64,000 bases of DNA from JAAYCI01 sp964370045 (GCA_964370045.1 CAYJGZ010000002.1:62001-126000); one strand, 5' to 3'; shown: positions 34,636 through 43,083, counted from the stretch's first letter. Notes: a model not told the origin generated them from the sequence alone. A program made the numbers and translations.

Positions 34636-35502
34636 TTAATCCAGCTGTTCTTTGTATGTCACCCTAAGGAACGGGATGAGCAAAAGTATAATGCCGACAA
34701 CGGTAAGCACACTGATAGCACTACCTGCGCCGAGCTGAATTCGGGTGAATGAGATTTGGTAGTTGTAGTACATGAGTGTTTCGGTAGCACCCGCAGGGCC
34801 GCCACGTGTCATAACAGCTACCGAGTCGTACAGGCGGTATGCGTCCATAACGTCCACCATTACAACAAACACGATGAGCGAGGACAGCTGGGGAAGGATA
34901 ACCTTTGTGATTTTTTGCCACCAGGTCGCGCCGTCTACAATGGCGGCTTCCAGCGGCTCAAGGCTCATGTTTTGCAGGCCGGAATAGAACACCAGCACGC
35001 CAAATGCAAGACCGCCCCATATCCAGTGGATGTTGATTAGCGACTGTGCGGAGATTGCGTCGGAGAACCAGTTGATTTCAACACCGATGAGCGAGAGCAG
35101 CCAGTGGTAAAAGCCGCCGTACTCGTTGAACATCCAGCTGAAAATCATGGTACCCACAACGGGTGTTACGATGAAGGGGGTCATGATTGTGGACAGATAC
35201 AGCCCACGGCCACGCTTGTTGCGCAGATTGAATATCATAAGCGCAATGGTGAGCGACAAAACAAGCTTTGCAACGGTTGTAAAGATGGTCACAAACAGTG
35301 TAAAGCTAAATGCGCTCCAAAAGCGGCTGGCAGTGAGCGCATCAATATAGTTGTCGAGGCCCACAAACACGGGGTCGCGTCCGAGCGAGTAGTTGAAAAA
35401 GCTAAGTCCGAATGTGAACAAAAGCGGAACGAGCGTAAACACAAACAGCAAAATCATGCTGGGTGTGACGTAGAACAAAAACTCTTTGAATTTCATCTTC
35501 AT
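34636..35502 (-). CDS. Sugar-type ABC permease, MalF-like
   Basis: A 288-residue six-helix permease with the coupling motif LEAAIVDGATWWQKITKVIL and the sequence MTRGGPAGATETLMYYNYQ typical of MalF-class CUT1 subunits. The start at 35502 has AGGAGG (35513-35518 complement) 10 bases upstream; ATG 35496 is the alternative. It forms the membrane channel with the downstream MalG-like subunit. Confidence 0.9.
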   Translation of the reverse strand: MKMKFKEFLFYVTPSMILLFVFTLVPLLFTFGLSFFNYSLGRDPVFVGLDNYIDALTASRFWSAFSFTLFVTIFTTVAKLVLSLTIALMIFNLRNKRGRGLYLSTIMTPFIVTPVVGTMIFSWMFNEYGGFYHWLLSLIGVEINWFSDAISAQSLINIHWIWGGLAFGVLVFYSGLQNMSLEPLEAAIVDGATWWQKITKVILPQLSSLIVFVVMVDVMDAYRLYDSVAVMTRGGPAGATETLMYYNYQISFTRIQLGAGSAISVLTVVGIILLLIPFLRVTYKEQLD

Positions 35503-35759
35503 TGAGGCAATTCCTCCTCTTTGTAAGGATAAAGTAAATGTGTCCCACACATGCTAATAATAACGAAATAAGGAAAAATATACACATGCAACAGCCAAGT
35601 TTTCACGATAAGTGCCGCATATTTACATAGCTATATGTTTTGTAAAAGTTAAACGTGCCAAAAAGGCTCTTAAATGGGTATATTTTTGGATAATAGAGTT
35701 TAGTGCGCCGAATAAAAAATGTACAGGTGAGGCTTTCAAAGATTATGAATTAAACATGT
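35503..35759. other. Intergenic region, nothing recognised
   Basis: AT-rich leader region of the permease genes. I found no convincing promoter, so the permeases may depend on read-through from binding-protein gene 2 past the hairpins at 35760-35870. Confidence 0.5.
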
Positions 35760-35803
35760 AAAAGGCTGGGTGTAGCGTGTTATCTGGCTACAAGCCCGGC
35801 CTT
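35760..35803 (-). terminator. Stem-loop after binding-protein gene 2
   Basis: AAAAGGCTGGGTGTAGC pairs with GCTACAAGCCCGGCCTT with small bulges; on the minus strand it ends in GCCTTTT. It likely lowers permease expression relative to the binding protein. Confidence 0.65.
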
Positions 35804-35834
35804 ACTTTGAAGTTGCACCTGTTTTGTAAAGGGG

Positions 35835-35870
35835 GTGCCCATGAAATATATGACCATACGTCATGGGCAC
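35835..35870 (-). terminator. Second hairpin next to the binding-protein 2 stop codon
   Basis: GTGCCCATGA (35835-35844) and TCATGGGCAC (35861-35870) form a perfect 10-base stem with a 16-base loop and a short T-tail on the minus strand. Confidence 0.5.
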
Positions 35871-35884
35871 CGCTTAAATAACAA

Positions 35885-37276
35885 TTACTCGGTGATATAT
35901 CCTACAACCTTCAGCTCTTCGGTAATCTCTTCGGCGGCACTGTCAAGTGCTTCCTGGATACCAACCTGTCCGGCCAAAGCCTGACCCAGCCAGTAGCTTA
36001 CCATTTCGTTTACAACGCCGGCTGCGGGGGTAAGGGGCATCGTTAGCACGCCGTTGGCGATGGTGTCAGCAGCAGACTGGTAATAGGGGTACATCTCGAT
36101 GACCTCGGGGTCATTCAGAACGGACTGACGAATGGAGATGGAAAGGGGAGCTGCCTCAAGAGCAGTCTCGTAACGAAGGCTTTCCATTGCAACCACGAAA
36201 GGAATTTCGGGGCTGATGTCGATGTTTTCGGGGATAACCCACATGTCAATAGCGAGAAGGGTGTGGGGTATGTCGACACCTTCCATTACGAGTGCGGGAG
36301 CGGTTGCCCACTGGCCCACTGTCTGGGAAACTTCCTCATCTTCCAAAGAAGCAAGACGGGTTGCGAAAAGGTTACTTGTTGCAGCAGCGCCCTGCTGTAG
36401 ACCAACAGTGATTGTGTCGATGTTGTCGGTCAGGATGGAGTCGGGCATGTACTCCATAAGCTTCATCAGGAACTCAACAGCGGCAACACCCTCAGGGCCG
36501 TTAAAGATGGGGTAGTTGTTTTCGTCGAAGAACTCGCCGCCATGGCTCTGCAGAGCTGTGAGGAACTCAGACCACAGAATGTCGGGAGCTGCCATGGAAA
36601 CAATAGCGGGGTAATCGATTACGCCGGCTGCCTCTATTGTATCCAGCGCTGTGAACCACTCATCCAATGTGGTGGGAACTTCGATGGAAAGGTCCTCGAA
36701 AATGTCGGTGCGGTAGGTGAACATGGGCAGGTTCTGCTGGTAGGGAATGCAGTAGATGCCGCCGTCGTAGGGAGAGGTAACAACATCCAAAACAGCATCA
36801 TAAATGTCTGCGGTGTCATATTCCTCTGCATACTTTTCAATGTACTCGTCTACCGGAGCAAGCCAGCCATCATACAGCTGACGAGGATAGTATTCGTTGT
36901 AGGAGTAGATGAGGTGGTAGTTGGACTTAGCACCGCTGAGAGCCAGCTGGGACTGCTCAAGGTACACGCCAAAGTCGGCGACGTTTGCCTCAACATTGAT
37001 GTTCTCAAGGTTCTCAGCTGCGTCAATCATAGCATTTACGAAGAACTCGTTTGCGGGAGTGAGGAATGTGAGAACAGCAACAGTGGTCTCTTCCTCGGGA
37101 ACGATAATGCCGGATGCCTCGCCGCCGGACGCCATGGAGCTGTCGCCACCGGAAGCCATAGAGCTTGCAGGTGCTGTGCTTGCGGGTGCTGCTGTGCTGG
37201 AGCTGTCGCCGCCACATGCTGCAAGCAGGCCTGCCAAGAACACGGTAGATAGTGTAAGTGCAAGTACTTTCTTCAT
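35885..37276 (-). CDS. ABC transporter solute-binding lipoprotein (copy 2)
   Basis: A 463-residue near-twin of the protein at 29290-30687. Signal peptide, lipobox LLAAC, a slightly shorter low-complexity linker (APASSMASGGDSS) and then a binding domain that differs from copy 1 by two residues. AAGGAGGC is placed 7 bases before the ATG. It is the promoter-proximal gene of the order binding protein, permease, permease, dipeptidase, dipeptidase-like, binding protein. The hairpins behind it would favour more binding protein than permease. Confidence 0.87.
   Translation of the reverse strand: MKKVLALTLSTVFLAGLLAACGGDSSSTAAPASTAPASSMASGGDSSMASGGEASGIIVPEEETTVAVLTFLTPANEFFVNAMIDAAENLENINVEANVADFGVYLEQSQLALSGAKSNYHLIYSYNEYYPRQLYDGWLAPVDEYIEKYAEEYDTADIYDAVLDVVTSPYDGGIYCIPYQQNLPMFTYRTDIFEDLSIEVPTTLDEWFTALDTIEAAGVIDYPAIVSMAAPDILWSEFLTALQSHGGEFFDENNYPIFNGPEGVAAVEFLMKLMEYMPDSILTDNIDTITVGLQQGAAATSNLFATRLASLEDEEVSQTVGQWATAPALVMEGVDIPHTLLAIDMWVIPENIDISPEIPFVVAMESLRYETALEAAPLSISIRQSVLNDPEVIEMYPYYQSAADTIANGVLTMPLTPAAGVVNEMVSYWLGQALAGQVGIQEALDSAAEEITEELKVVGYITE
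36267..37060 (-). repeat. 794-base identical direct repeat, member B
   Basis: Identical to 29672-30465. Same orientation, so recombination between the two would delete the permeases and dipeptidases and leave one hybrid binding-protein gene. Confidence 0.9.
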
Positions 37277-37283
37277 TCGTTAG

Positions 37284-37642
37284 TGCCTCCTTGAATCTTT
37301 TTTTTGAAAAACTGGCAAAACAGGTACTTCCTCGAAAGCAGATGTGTGAGATACAGCTTCACTGCGTTTGTGTGCCACATAATCTATAACTACGTCATAG
37401 TGATGCAGGCACAATGCAATGAGGAACGGTACTCTATCGATAGCAGGGGCTTGCTGTGGGAATTTGCGAGCACCAAACCGACAGAGAAATGTAATATTTC
37501 ACACAATGCAATTATATCCAAAGGTGTTCTGTGGTGTCTATGCAAAAAAAGACAGGTGGAGATGCAAAAAGGACAAAATGAAAATTGTGTGAAATTAGTT
37601 CTAAAAGTAAGTGTTGAGAGGGCTTTAGCGCATGGAATAGGG
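37284..37642. other. Intergenic region upstream of the ABC cluster
   Basis: About 360 bases between luxS and binding-protein gene 2. It must hold the promoter of the ABC cluster; the best -10 on the minus strand is TATAAT at about 37510, but it lacks a good -35. Small frames here have no ribosome binding site and I do not call them. Confidence 0.4.
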
Positions 37643-38104
37643 TTATGTGTCGTAGTTTAGGTGCTCTACGTCCCAATTTTGCAGGACATTTAGCATGTCC
37701 TCTGCGTCTTTTTTTGCACCCTGCAGGTTGTGCTCTCGCCAGTTTCCGCATTCGGGCTCGCTTGCGCCCGGAATATCGCCCTCAAAATCACGTACGAATG
37801 CAAAAGCATTACGCACCATCTGAATGGCATTCTCGTGCGAAAGTCCTTTGGTTAGAAGGTAACAGCCTGTGCGGCAGCCCATAGGCCCAACATAGACAAC
37901 GGTGCTACCGTGTTCGCTGTTGCGTGCGTATGTGGCAAATAGATGCTCAAAAGTGTGCAGCGCCTCAATGGAAAGATAATCTCCGCCGTTTGGCTCTTTC
38001 ATGCGAATGTCATACGTTACTATATCCCCAAAGTCCACACGGGAGATGTACATTCCTTTTTTTAGGGTGGTGTGGTCCACCGAAAAGCTGGCTATTCGCT
38101 CCAT
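37643..38104 (-). CDS. luxS: S-ribosylhomocysteine lyase
   Basis: A 153-residue enzyme of the activated methyl cycle; it splits S-ribosylhomocysteine to homocysteine and DPD, the precursor of AI-2. Zinc ligands H50 and H54 (HTFEH) and C119 (EPECGNW) and the catalytic cysteine C77 (GPMGCRTGC) are present. The start at 38104 follows AAGAGG by 6 bases; a frame extending to 38218 adds a Cys-rich segment unlike LuxS. It lies downstream of pyk. Whether AI-2 is used as a signal cannot be told. Confidence 0.96.
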   Translation of the reverse strand: MERIASFSVDHTTLKKGMYISRVDFGDIVTYDIRMKEPNGGDYLSIEALHTFEHLFATYARNSEHGSTVVYVGPMGCRTGCYLLTKGLSHENAIQMVRNAFAFVRDFEGDIPGASEPECGNWREHNLQGAKKDAEDMLNVLQNWDVEHLNYDT

Positions 38105-38155
38105 GGCATACCTCTTGTTTATAGTTTGATTGTGAAAGGAATAAGGCCTTGTGCG

Positions 38156-38167
38156 GCTGTTTGTGCA
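38156..38167 (-). repeat. Third copy of a 12-base hairpin arm in the luxS leader
   Basis: GCTGTTTGTGCA here repeats the right arm of the pyk terminator (38231-38242) and is complementary to its left arm (38189-38200), so two alternative stems are possible. Confidence 0.5.
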
Positions 38168-38180
38168 ATGGAAACAGCAC

Positions 38181-38242
38181 AAAAAATATGCACAAACAGC
38201 AGGTTGGTTGTCGAACACATTGTGTATTCTGCTGTTTGTGCA
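38181..38242 (-). terminator. pyk terminator
   Basis: TGCACAAACAGCAG (38189-38202) and CTGCTGTTTGTGCA (38229-38242) form a 14-base perfect stem; on the minus strand it is followed by TATTTTTT. Confidence 0.8.
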
Positions 38243-38268
38243 CGTGTTGTTGCGGGTGAAAGCTTCGC

Positions 38269-40014
38269 TTACTCTGGCATCACACGAACAATGCCCCTCT
38301 TAGAGTCCACAGAAATCACATCGCCTGTTTTGAGCTTGTGTGTAGCACCGCTGGCTCCTACGATAACGGGCTTGTCCAGTGTAAGCCCCACAATGGCGGC
38401 GTGGCTGTTCATTCCGCCCTCCTCCGTTATGATGGCTGACGCTCTTTTCATTGCGTCCATCATACGGTTGTTTGTAGCAGTAACAACAAGAATTTCGCCG
38501 TCTTTTAGGTTTGCGTTTGTGTCGTTTGAGCCAAAACACACACGTAGTTTGCCGACAGTGTTGTGGTCGTTCACGCCGGTGCCGGAGGCGAGCACGTCGC
38601 CCACAAGGTGAGTTTTCATCATGTTTGTGGTGCCGGATACACCCACGGGAACGCCTGCGGTAATTACCACAAGGTCACCCTCGTGCACAAGCCTTGCCTT
38701 TTGGGCGGTTTCTACAGACAGGCTGATTAGCTCATCTGTGCTGCTTGCAATGGGCATCATCATGGGGGAAATGCCCCATGACAAGCTGAGCTGACGCTCT
38801 ACGTACTCGTCGGTTACGCAGGCGCAAATGGGGGTTGAGGGGCGGTATTTGCAAAGCAGACGTGCGGTCTCGCCGCTCTGTGTCACTGTTACAATAGCGT
38901 TTGCGCCGGTGTCCATAGCAGTGGTGCAGGTGGCGTGGGATACAGCCTCGGCTACCGAAAGCTTGCCCTCGGTATGCTGTAGCTTAAATAGTTGATGGTA
39001 GTTAATGGAGCTTTCGGTGCGCTCGGCTATGGTGGCCATGGTGCGCACAGTCTCCACCGGATACTTGCCTGCTGCAGTTTCTCCGCTAAGCATAATAGCC
39101 GATGTGCCGTCGTAAATTGCGTTTGCAACGTCGGTTATTTCGGCACGGGTGGGGCGGGGGTTGCTCATCATGCTTTCCAACATCTGTGTGGCCGTTATAG
39201 CAGGACGCCCTGAGTTGTAGCAGTGCTCAATAAGCCTTTTTTGTATTATGGGAATCTCCGCAAAATCTATCTCTACACCCATGTCGCCACGGGCAATCAT
39301 GATACCGTTGGAGGCGGATAGGATTTCTTCGATATTTGTTACGCCGTCCTGGTTTTCGATTTTAGCGATGATAATCATGTGCTCGCCGCCGTTGTCCTCA
39401 AGGAAATTGCGTATATCCTGAATGTCACGTGCCGAACGTGTGAAGGAGGCGGCGATAATGTCAAAACCCTGTTTTATGCCAAACAGAATGTCGTTTTTGT
39501 CCACGGTGGATAGATACGGCAGGGACAGCTGTACCCCGGGCACATTTATGCTCTTTCTGTTGGACACAGGGCCGTGGTTTTTCACCTTACACACGATGTC
39601 CTCGCCCTTTATCTCCTGCACAATCATTTCAATCTTGCCGTCGTCTATAAGCACACGGCTACCCACGCTAACATCCTGATAAAGGTTTTTGTAGGTGACG
39701 GTGGCCTTTTGTTTGTCGCCCTCAATTTCGCGTGTGGTCAGAGTGAATATGTCATCTTCGTCGAGATGTATCTTGCCCTCTTTGAACGTGCCAAGGCGAA
39801 TTTCCGGGCCCTTTGTGTCCAGCAGTGCGGCTATGGGCAGGTTCAGCTCTTCACGCAGAGCCTTTAGCGCGGTTAGGCGGCGAAGCTGCTCGTCGTGTGT
39901 TCCGTGCGAAAAGTTGAACCTTGCCACGTTCATGCCGGCAAGTGCCATTTCTCGAAGTATGCCGGGGGCGTCGGTGGAAGGACCCAGTGTGCAAACTATT
40001 TTAGTTCGTCTCAT
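38269..40014 (-). CDS. pyk: Pyruvate kinase with C-terminal PEP-utiliser domain
   Basis: A 581-residue glycolytic enzyme making pyruvate and ATP from PEP and ADP. The start MRRTKIVCTLGPST, KIENQDGVTNIEEIL and the catalytic MIARGDMGVEI are standard. After the normal pyruvate kinase end (about 470) there is an extra mobile domain with EEGGMNSHAAIVGLTLDKPV, as in Bacillus and many Clostridia. GGAGG lies 6 bases before ATG 40014; the frame continues upstream to 40083 without support. A promoter lies at 40082-40111. Confidence 0.96.
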   Translation of the reverse strand: MRRTKIVCTLGPSTDAPGILREMALAGMNVARFNFSHGTHDEQLRRLTALKALREELNLPIAALLDTKGPEIRLGTFKEGKIHLDEDDIFTLTTREIEGDKQKATVTYKNLYQDVSVGSRVLIDDGKIEMIVQEIKGEDIVCKVKNHGPVSNRKSINVPGVQLSLPYLSTVDKNDILFGIKQGFDIIAASFTRSARDIQDIRNFLEDNGGEHMIIIAKIENQDGVTNIEEILSASNGIMIARGDMGVEIDFAEIPIIQKRLIEHCYNSGRPAITATQMLESMMSNPRPTRAEITDVANAIYDGTSAIMLSGETAAGKYPVETVRTMATIAERTESSINYHQLFKLQHTEGKLSVAEAVSHATCTTAMDTGANAIVTVTQSGETARLLCKYRPSTPICACVTDEYVERQLSLSWGISPMMMPIASSTDELISLSVETAQKARLVHEGDLVVITAGVPVGVSGTTNMMKTHLVGDVLASGTGVNDHNTVGKLRVCFGSNDTNANLKDGEILVVTATNNRMMDAMKRASAIITEEGGMNSHAAIVGLTLDKPVIVGASGATHKLKTGDVISVDSKRGIVRVMPE

Positions 40015-40081
40015 TTCAAACCTCCAAATAATTAAGTGCTTACGTCGGTAAATCATGTCCTCAATAATTCTGTTCCAAATC

Positions 40082-40111
40082 ATTATACCTAAATTAAGTA
40101 TGCAACTTCAA
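40082..40111 (-). promoter_or_regulatory. Promoter of pyk
   Basis: On the minus strand TTGAAG (40106-40111), 18 bases, TATAAT (40082-40087). The following region 40112-40356 is AT-rich and shows no gene or other signal I can name. Confidence 0.6.
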
Positions 40112-40356
40112 GTTAAATTCATGTAATTTTAGCAGAAAGTGTGCTGTGGGTGGATGCATGAGGTGAAACATGGGGTAAAACAGATGCTACTCTGCGGAGT
40201 AGAAAAGACAAAACTAAGCACAAAAAAGACATGATTTTGCAAAAAAAGCAAAAAAAGGTATAGAATAAATTTCGTTGCCTTGGGTTCGAATATGTGCAAA
40301 GTGCACATTTTTTTTGTGAGAACATACAACATGAAATGTGGCACAGTAAAATTTGC

Positions 40357-40410
40357 TTGACAAGGGGTGGCAACATCACGTAATATGAATTTCGACAGAT
40401 ATGTCGAAAT
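40357..40410 (+). promoter_or_regulatory. Sigma-A promoter with palindromic operator
   Basis: TTGACA (40357-40362), 18 bases, TAATAT (40381-40386), immediately followed by a perfect inverted repeat: ATTTCGACA (40389-40397), GATA, TGTCGAAAT (40402-40410). It covers the transcription start, the usual position for a TetR-family operator. The TetR gene begins about 150 bases on, so autoregulation is likely. Confidence 0.7.
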
Positions 40411-40433
40411 GTTGAATGTATCATAAATTTATA

Positions 40434-40543
40434 GGCAGCGTCTACACGAATTGAAGCGATATGATTTTAAGCAATTTTTTTTTGCCGGACACGGCGGAAA
40501 AATTGCTTAAATCAGGAGATTGAACATTTGTGTAGACACTGCC
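40434..40543. repeat. R2 palindromic element (MITE-like)
   Basis: 110 bases with 14-base terminal inverted repeats GGCAGCGTCTACAC and GTGTAGACACTGCC (one mismatch) and inner complementary arms GATTTTAAGCAATTTTT and AAAAATTGCTTAAATC. It contains no frame of its own. It separates the promoter/operator from the TetR start, so its stem is part of the leader RNA. Confidence 0.7.
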
Positions 40544-40563
40544 CAACCAACCGGGAGAAGCGC

Positions 40564-41139
40564 ATGTACGCAAAGTCCACCGAAAAACGGGAGCAGATAC
40601 TCGAGGGCGCAAAGGGTGTGTTTTTGCAAAAGGGGTTTGCGGCGGCGAGTATGCAGGATATTATACAGGCGTGTGGTATCAGCAGGGGCGGGCTGTATTT
40701 TTACTATTCTTCGGTGGGGGAGATTTTTTGCGAGCTTATTACCGGGCGTGCTCGCACCACACAAAAGATGGTGCAGCACATGATAGAGAACAGCACAAGC
40801 TTTGAAAATTTGTTGCGCGAGTACTTTGCGTACCAAAAGGAACGCCTGTGCAATATGGATAAGAGCCTTTTGGGAGCAATGGTGCAGTATGGCCTTGCGA
40901 ACGAGACAGGAGAGGGCAGGCGCTTTGTACAGGAGCAGTACGAAAAAACACGCCTGCTGGTTGAGAGCATTTTAGCCCACGGGAGGGCGCTTGGGCAGTT
41001 TTCGGGGGATGTGCAGGCCGCCGCAAGCCACATACTGTTTGTGATAGAGGGCATGAGCATCATGGCGATGACTGCGGGAATGCAGGTGCAAATGATGGAT
41101 GCGCAGTTTGAGCTTTTAATAAATATGTTTACTAAATAA
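40564..41139 (+). CDS. TetR/AcrR family transcriptional regulator
   Basis: A 191-residue TetR-type repressor with a clear N-terminal helix-turn-helix (ASMQDIIQACGISRGGLYFY, about residues 26-45) and a helical ligand-sensing domain. GGAG lies 6 bases before ATG 40564; the frame open from 40528 runs into repeat R2 and is not used. It is cotranscribed with an ECF-type membrane protein 11 bases downstream, whose uptake substrate may be its ligand. Confidence 0.87.
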   Translation: MYAKSTEKREQILEGAKGVFLQKGFAAASMQDIIQACGISRGGLYFYYSSVGEIFCELITGRARTTQKMVQHMIENSTSFENLLREYFAYQKERLCNMDKSLLGAMVQYGLANETGEGRRFVQEQYEKTRLLVESILAHGRALGQFSGDVQAAASHILFVIEGMSIMAMTAGMQVQMMDAQFELLINMFTK

Positions 41140-41150
41140 AGGGGTTAAAT

Positions 41151-41768
41151 ATGAAAAGAACCGAAAAGACGTTGTTTATCACAAGGTTTGGCATTTTGCT
41201 TGCCATCGAGGCGATTTTTTGCTTCACACCGCTTGGCTCACTGCCGGCGATAGGGCCCATTGTGGCGACGCTTGCGCTACTGCCTGTGGTGGCAACAGCC
41301 ATAATGATGGGCACGGCGGCCGGCACATTGATGGGATTTTTTGCGGGGCTGTTCAGCTTTTTGGTGTGGACATTCACACCGCCCAGCCCTTTGGTGGCGT
41401 TTGTGTTTACTCCGTTTTATAGCTTTGGAGAGTTTCAGGGAAACTTTTTCAGTCTGCTCATCTGTTTTGTGCCCCGAATACTGGCAGGCACGGTGGCAGG
41501 TGCACTGTGTAGTGCGCTGAAAAATAAGGGCAACATACTGCGCTTTACGCTGGCCGGCTTTGCCGCAAGCATGACAAACACCCTGCTTGTAATGGGCGGC
41601 ATATGGCTGTTCTTCGGCGGACAGTACCAGCAGGTGGTGGGCAGCGCCATACTTATAGTAATAGGCATGACGGTGCTGACCAGTGGCATACCCGAGGCGA
41701 TTATAGCGGCGATTACGGCGCTGGGGCTGGGCAAGCTTGTGAGCAGGGGAAAGGCGAGAGGAAAGTAA
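41151..41768 (+). CDS. ECF-type transporter S component-like membrane protein
   Basis: A 205-residue protein with about six hydrophobic segments and no soluble domain. The pattern of small residues in the first segments (GPIVATLALLPVVATAIMMG, GTAAGTLMGFFAGLFSFLVW) resembles substrate-binding S components of energy-coupling factor vitamin importers. The A, A' and T components are not in the window, as in group II systems. Substrate unknown. GGGG lies 8 bases upstream of the ATG. It may instead be an uncharacterised membrane protein family. Confidence 0.6.
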   Translation: MKRTEKTLFITRFGILLAIEAIFCFTPLGSLPAIGPIVATLALLPVVATAIMMGTAAGTLMGFFAGLFSFLVWTFTPPSPLVAFVFTPFYSFGEFQGNFFSLLICFVPRILAGTVAGALCSALKNKGNILRFTLAGFAASMTNTLLVMGGIWLFFGGQYQQVVGSAILIVIGMTVLTSGIPEAIIAAITALGLGKLVSRGKARGK

Positions 41769-41784
41769 ATGTGAAATAAAAGGT

Positions 41785-41806
41785 ACTGCCCGAGGGCGGT
41801 GTCTTT
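41785..41806 (+). terminator. Terminator after the TetR-ECF pair
   Basis: ACTGCCC (41785-41791) and GGGCGGT (41794-41800) followed by GTCTTTTATT. The written loop is only two bases, so the real stem is shorter. Confidence 0.5.
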
Positions 41807-41892
41807 TATTCGCTGTTATAGACGAAATATCATATGCACATCCGGTTGCACAGCACATACTAAAAAAATATTTATTTTTTGGCAATTTGGTA

Positions 41893-41922
41893 TTGTTAAA
41901 AAACCTGCACTGCTGTTATAAT
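41893..41922 (+). promoter_or_regulatory. Promoter of serC
   Basis: TTGTTA (41893-41898), 18 bases, TATAAT (41917-41922), about 40 bases before the serC start. Confidence 0.6.
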
Positions 41923-41966
41923 AGTAGCGCTGTATTTGAAGAATAACATGCTTGGGAGGAATACAA

Positions 41967-43052
41967 ATGGCAAGAATTTACAATTTTTCGGCAGGCCCGT
42001 CCATGCTGCCCGAAGAGGTATTGAAGCAGGCGGCTGACGAAATGATGGATTACAAGGGCAGTGGCATGGGCGTTATGGAGATGAGCCACCGTAGCAAGGT
42101 GTATGATGAGATTATCAAAAACACCGAGGCTATGTTCCGCAAGGTTATGAACATCCCCGATAACTACAAGGTGCTGTTTTTGCAGGGCGGCGCTACCATG
42201 CAGTTCGCAATGCTCCCCATGAACCTGCTTACAAAGAGCGGCTCTGCGGACTATGTGCTCACAGGCAACTTCTCCACAAACGCCTACAAAGAAGTAAAGG
42301 CGCTGGGCAAAGAGGTGAAGATTGCGGGTAGCACCAAGGAGGAGAACTTCTGCCGTATTCCGAAGCAGGAAGAGCTTACTCTGGATGCGAACGCAGACTA
42401 CCTGCACCTTTGCACAAACAACACCATCTACGGCAGCAAGTGGCAGTATGTTCCGGCTACAGGCAATGTGCCCGTAGTGGCTGATATGTCCAGCTGCATT
42501 TTGTCCGAGCCTGTGGATGTGTCCAAGTATGGCATAATCTACGCAGGTGCGCAAAAGAACATTGCTCCCGCAGGCGTTACCATCGTGATTATCCGCGAGG
42601 ACCTGCTGGGCGAGCCCCTGCCCGGCACTCCCGTTATGCTCAACTACAAGACAATGGCGGAAAAGGAGTCCATGTACAACACTCCTCCCACCTACTCCAT
42701 TTACATGGCTATGCTCGTGCTGCAGTGGATTGAAAAGACGGGCGGCCTTGAGGCAATGAAAAAGCGCAACGAGGAAAAGGCGGCAATCCTGTACGATTAC
42801 CTCGACTCCACAAGCTTCTACAAGACGGACATCGTGAAGGAAGACCGCAGCATGATGAACGTTACATTTAAGACAGGCGATGACGAGCTGGACGCAAAGT
42901 TCATAAAGGCAAGCGTTGCGGCAGGCATGTCCAACCTCAAGGGCCACCGTGTGATGGGCGGTATGCGTGCATCCATCTACAACGCAATGCCCATCGAGGG
43001 TGTTAAGGCGCTTGTGGCCTTCATGAAGGAATTCGAGAAGGAAAATAGCTAA
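41967..43052 (+). CDS. serC: Phosphoserine aminotransferase
   Basis: A 361-residue PLP enzyme that converts 3-phosphohydroxypyruvate to phosphoserine. It opens with the family signature ARIYNFSAGPSMLPEEVL, and the PLP lysine is in GIIYAGAQKNIAPAG (about residue 191). GGGAGG lies 8 bases before ATG 41967; the frame from 41952 is not needed. First gene of a serC-serA-DUF1015 cluster for serine biosynthesis. Confidence 0.96.
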   Translation: MARIYNFSAGPSMLPEEVLKQAADEMMDYKGSGMGVMEMSHRSKVYDEIIKNTEAMFRKVMNIPDNYKVLFLQGGATMQFAMLPMNLLTKSGSADYVLTGNFSTNAYKEVKALGKEVKIAGSTKEENFCRIPKQEELTLDANADYLHLCTNNTIYGSKWQYVPATGNVPVVADMSSCILSEPVDVSKYGIIYAGAQKNIAPAGVTIVIIREDLLGEPLPGTPVMLNYKTMAEKESMYNTPPTYSIYMAMLVLQWIEKTGGLEAMKKRNEEKAAILYDYLDSTSFYKTDIVKEDRSMMNVTFKTGDDELDAKFIKASVAAGMSNLKGHRVMGGMRASIYNAMPIEGVKALVAFMKEFEKENS

Positions 43053-43083
43053 ATTGTACGGTGTCACCTAAAATCTTTTGTGT

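Noticed and set aside
29290..37276. A composite transposon formed by the two binding-protein copies
   Set aside because: No transposase, insertion-sequence ends or target duplications are visible; gene duplication plus conversion explains the repeats.
37304..37660. A 118-codon plus-strand frame between binding-protein 2 and luxS
   Set aside because: No ribosome binding site, overlap with the luxS 3' end, and no recognisable sequence; more likely leader and spacer DNA.
41916..43067. A 383-codon frame antisense to serC
   Set aside because: Shadow of serC with no start signal and a His/Cys-rich sequence typical of reverse frames.
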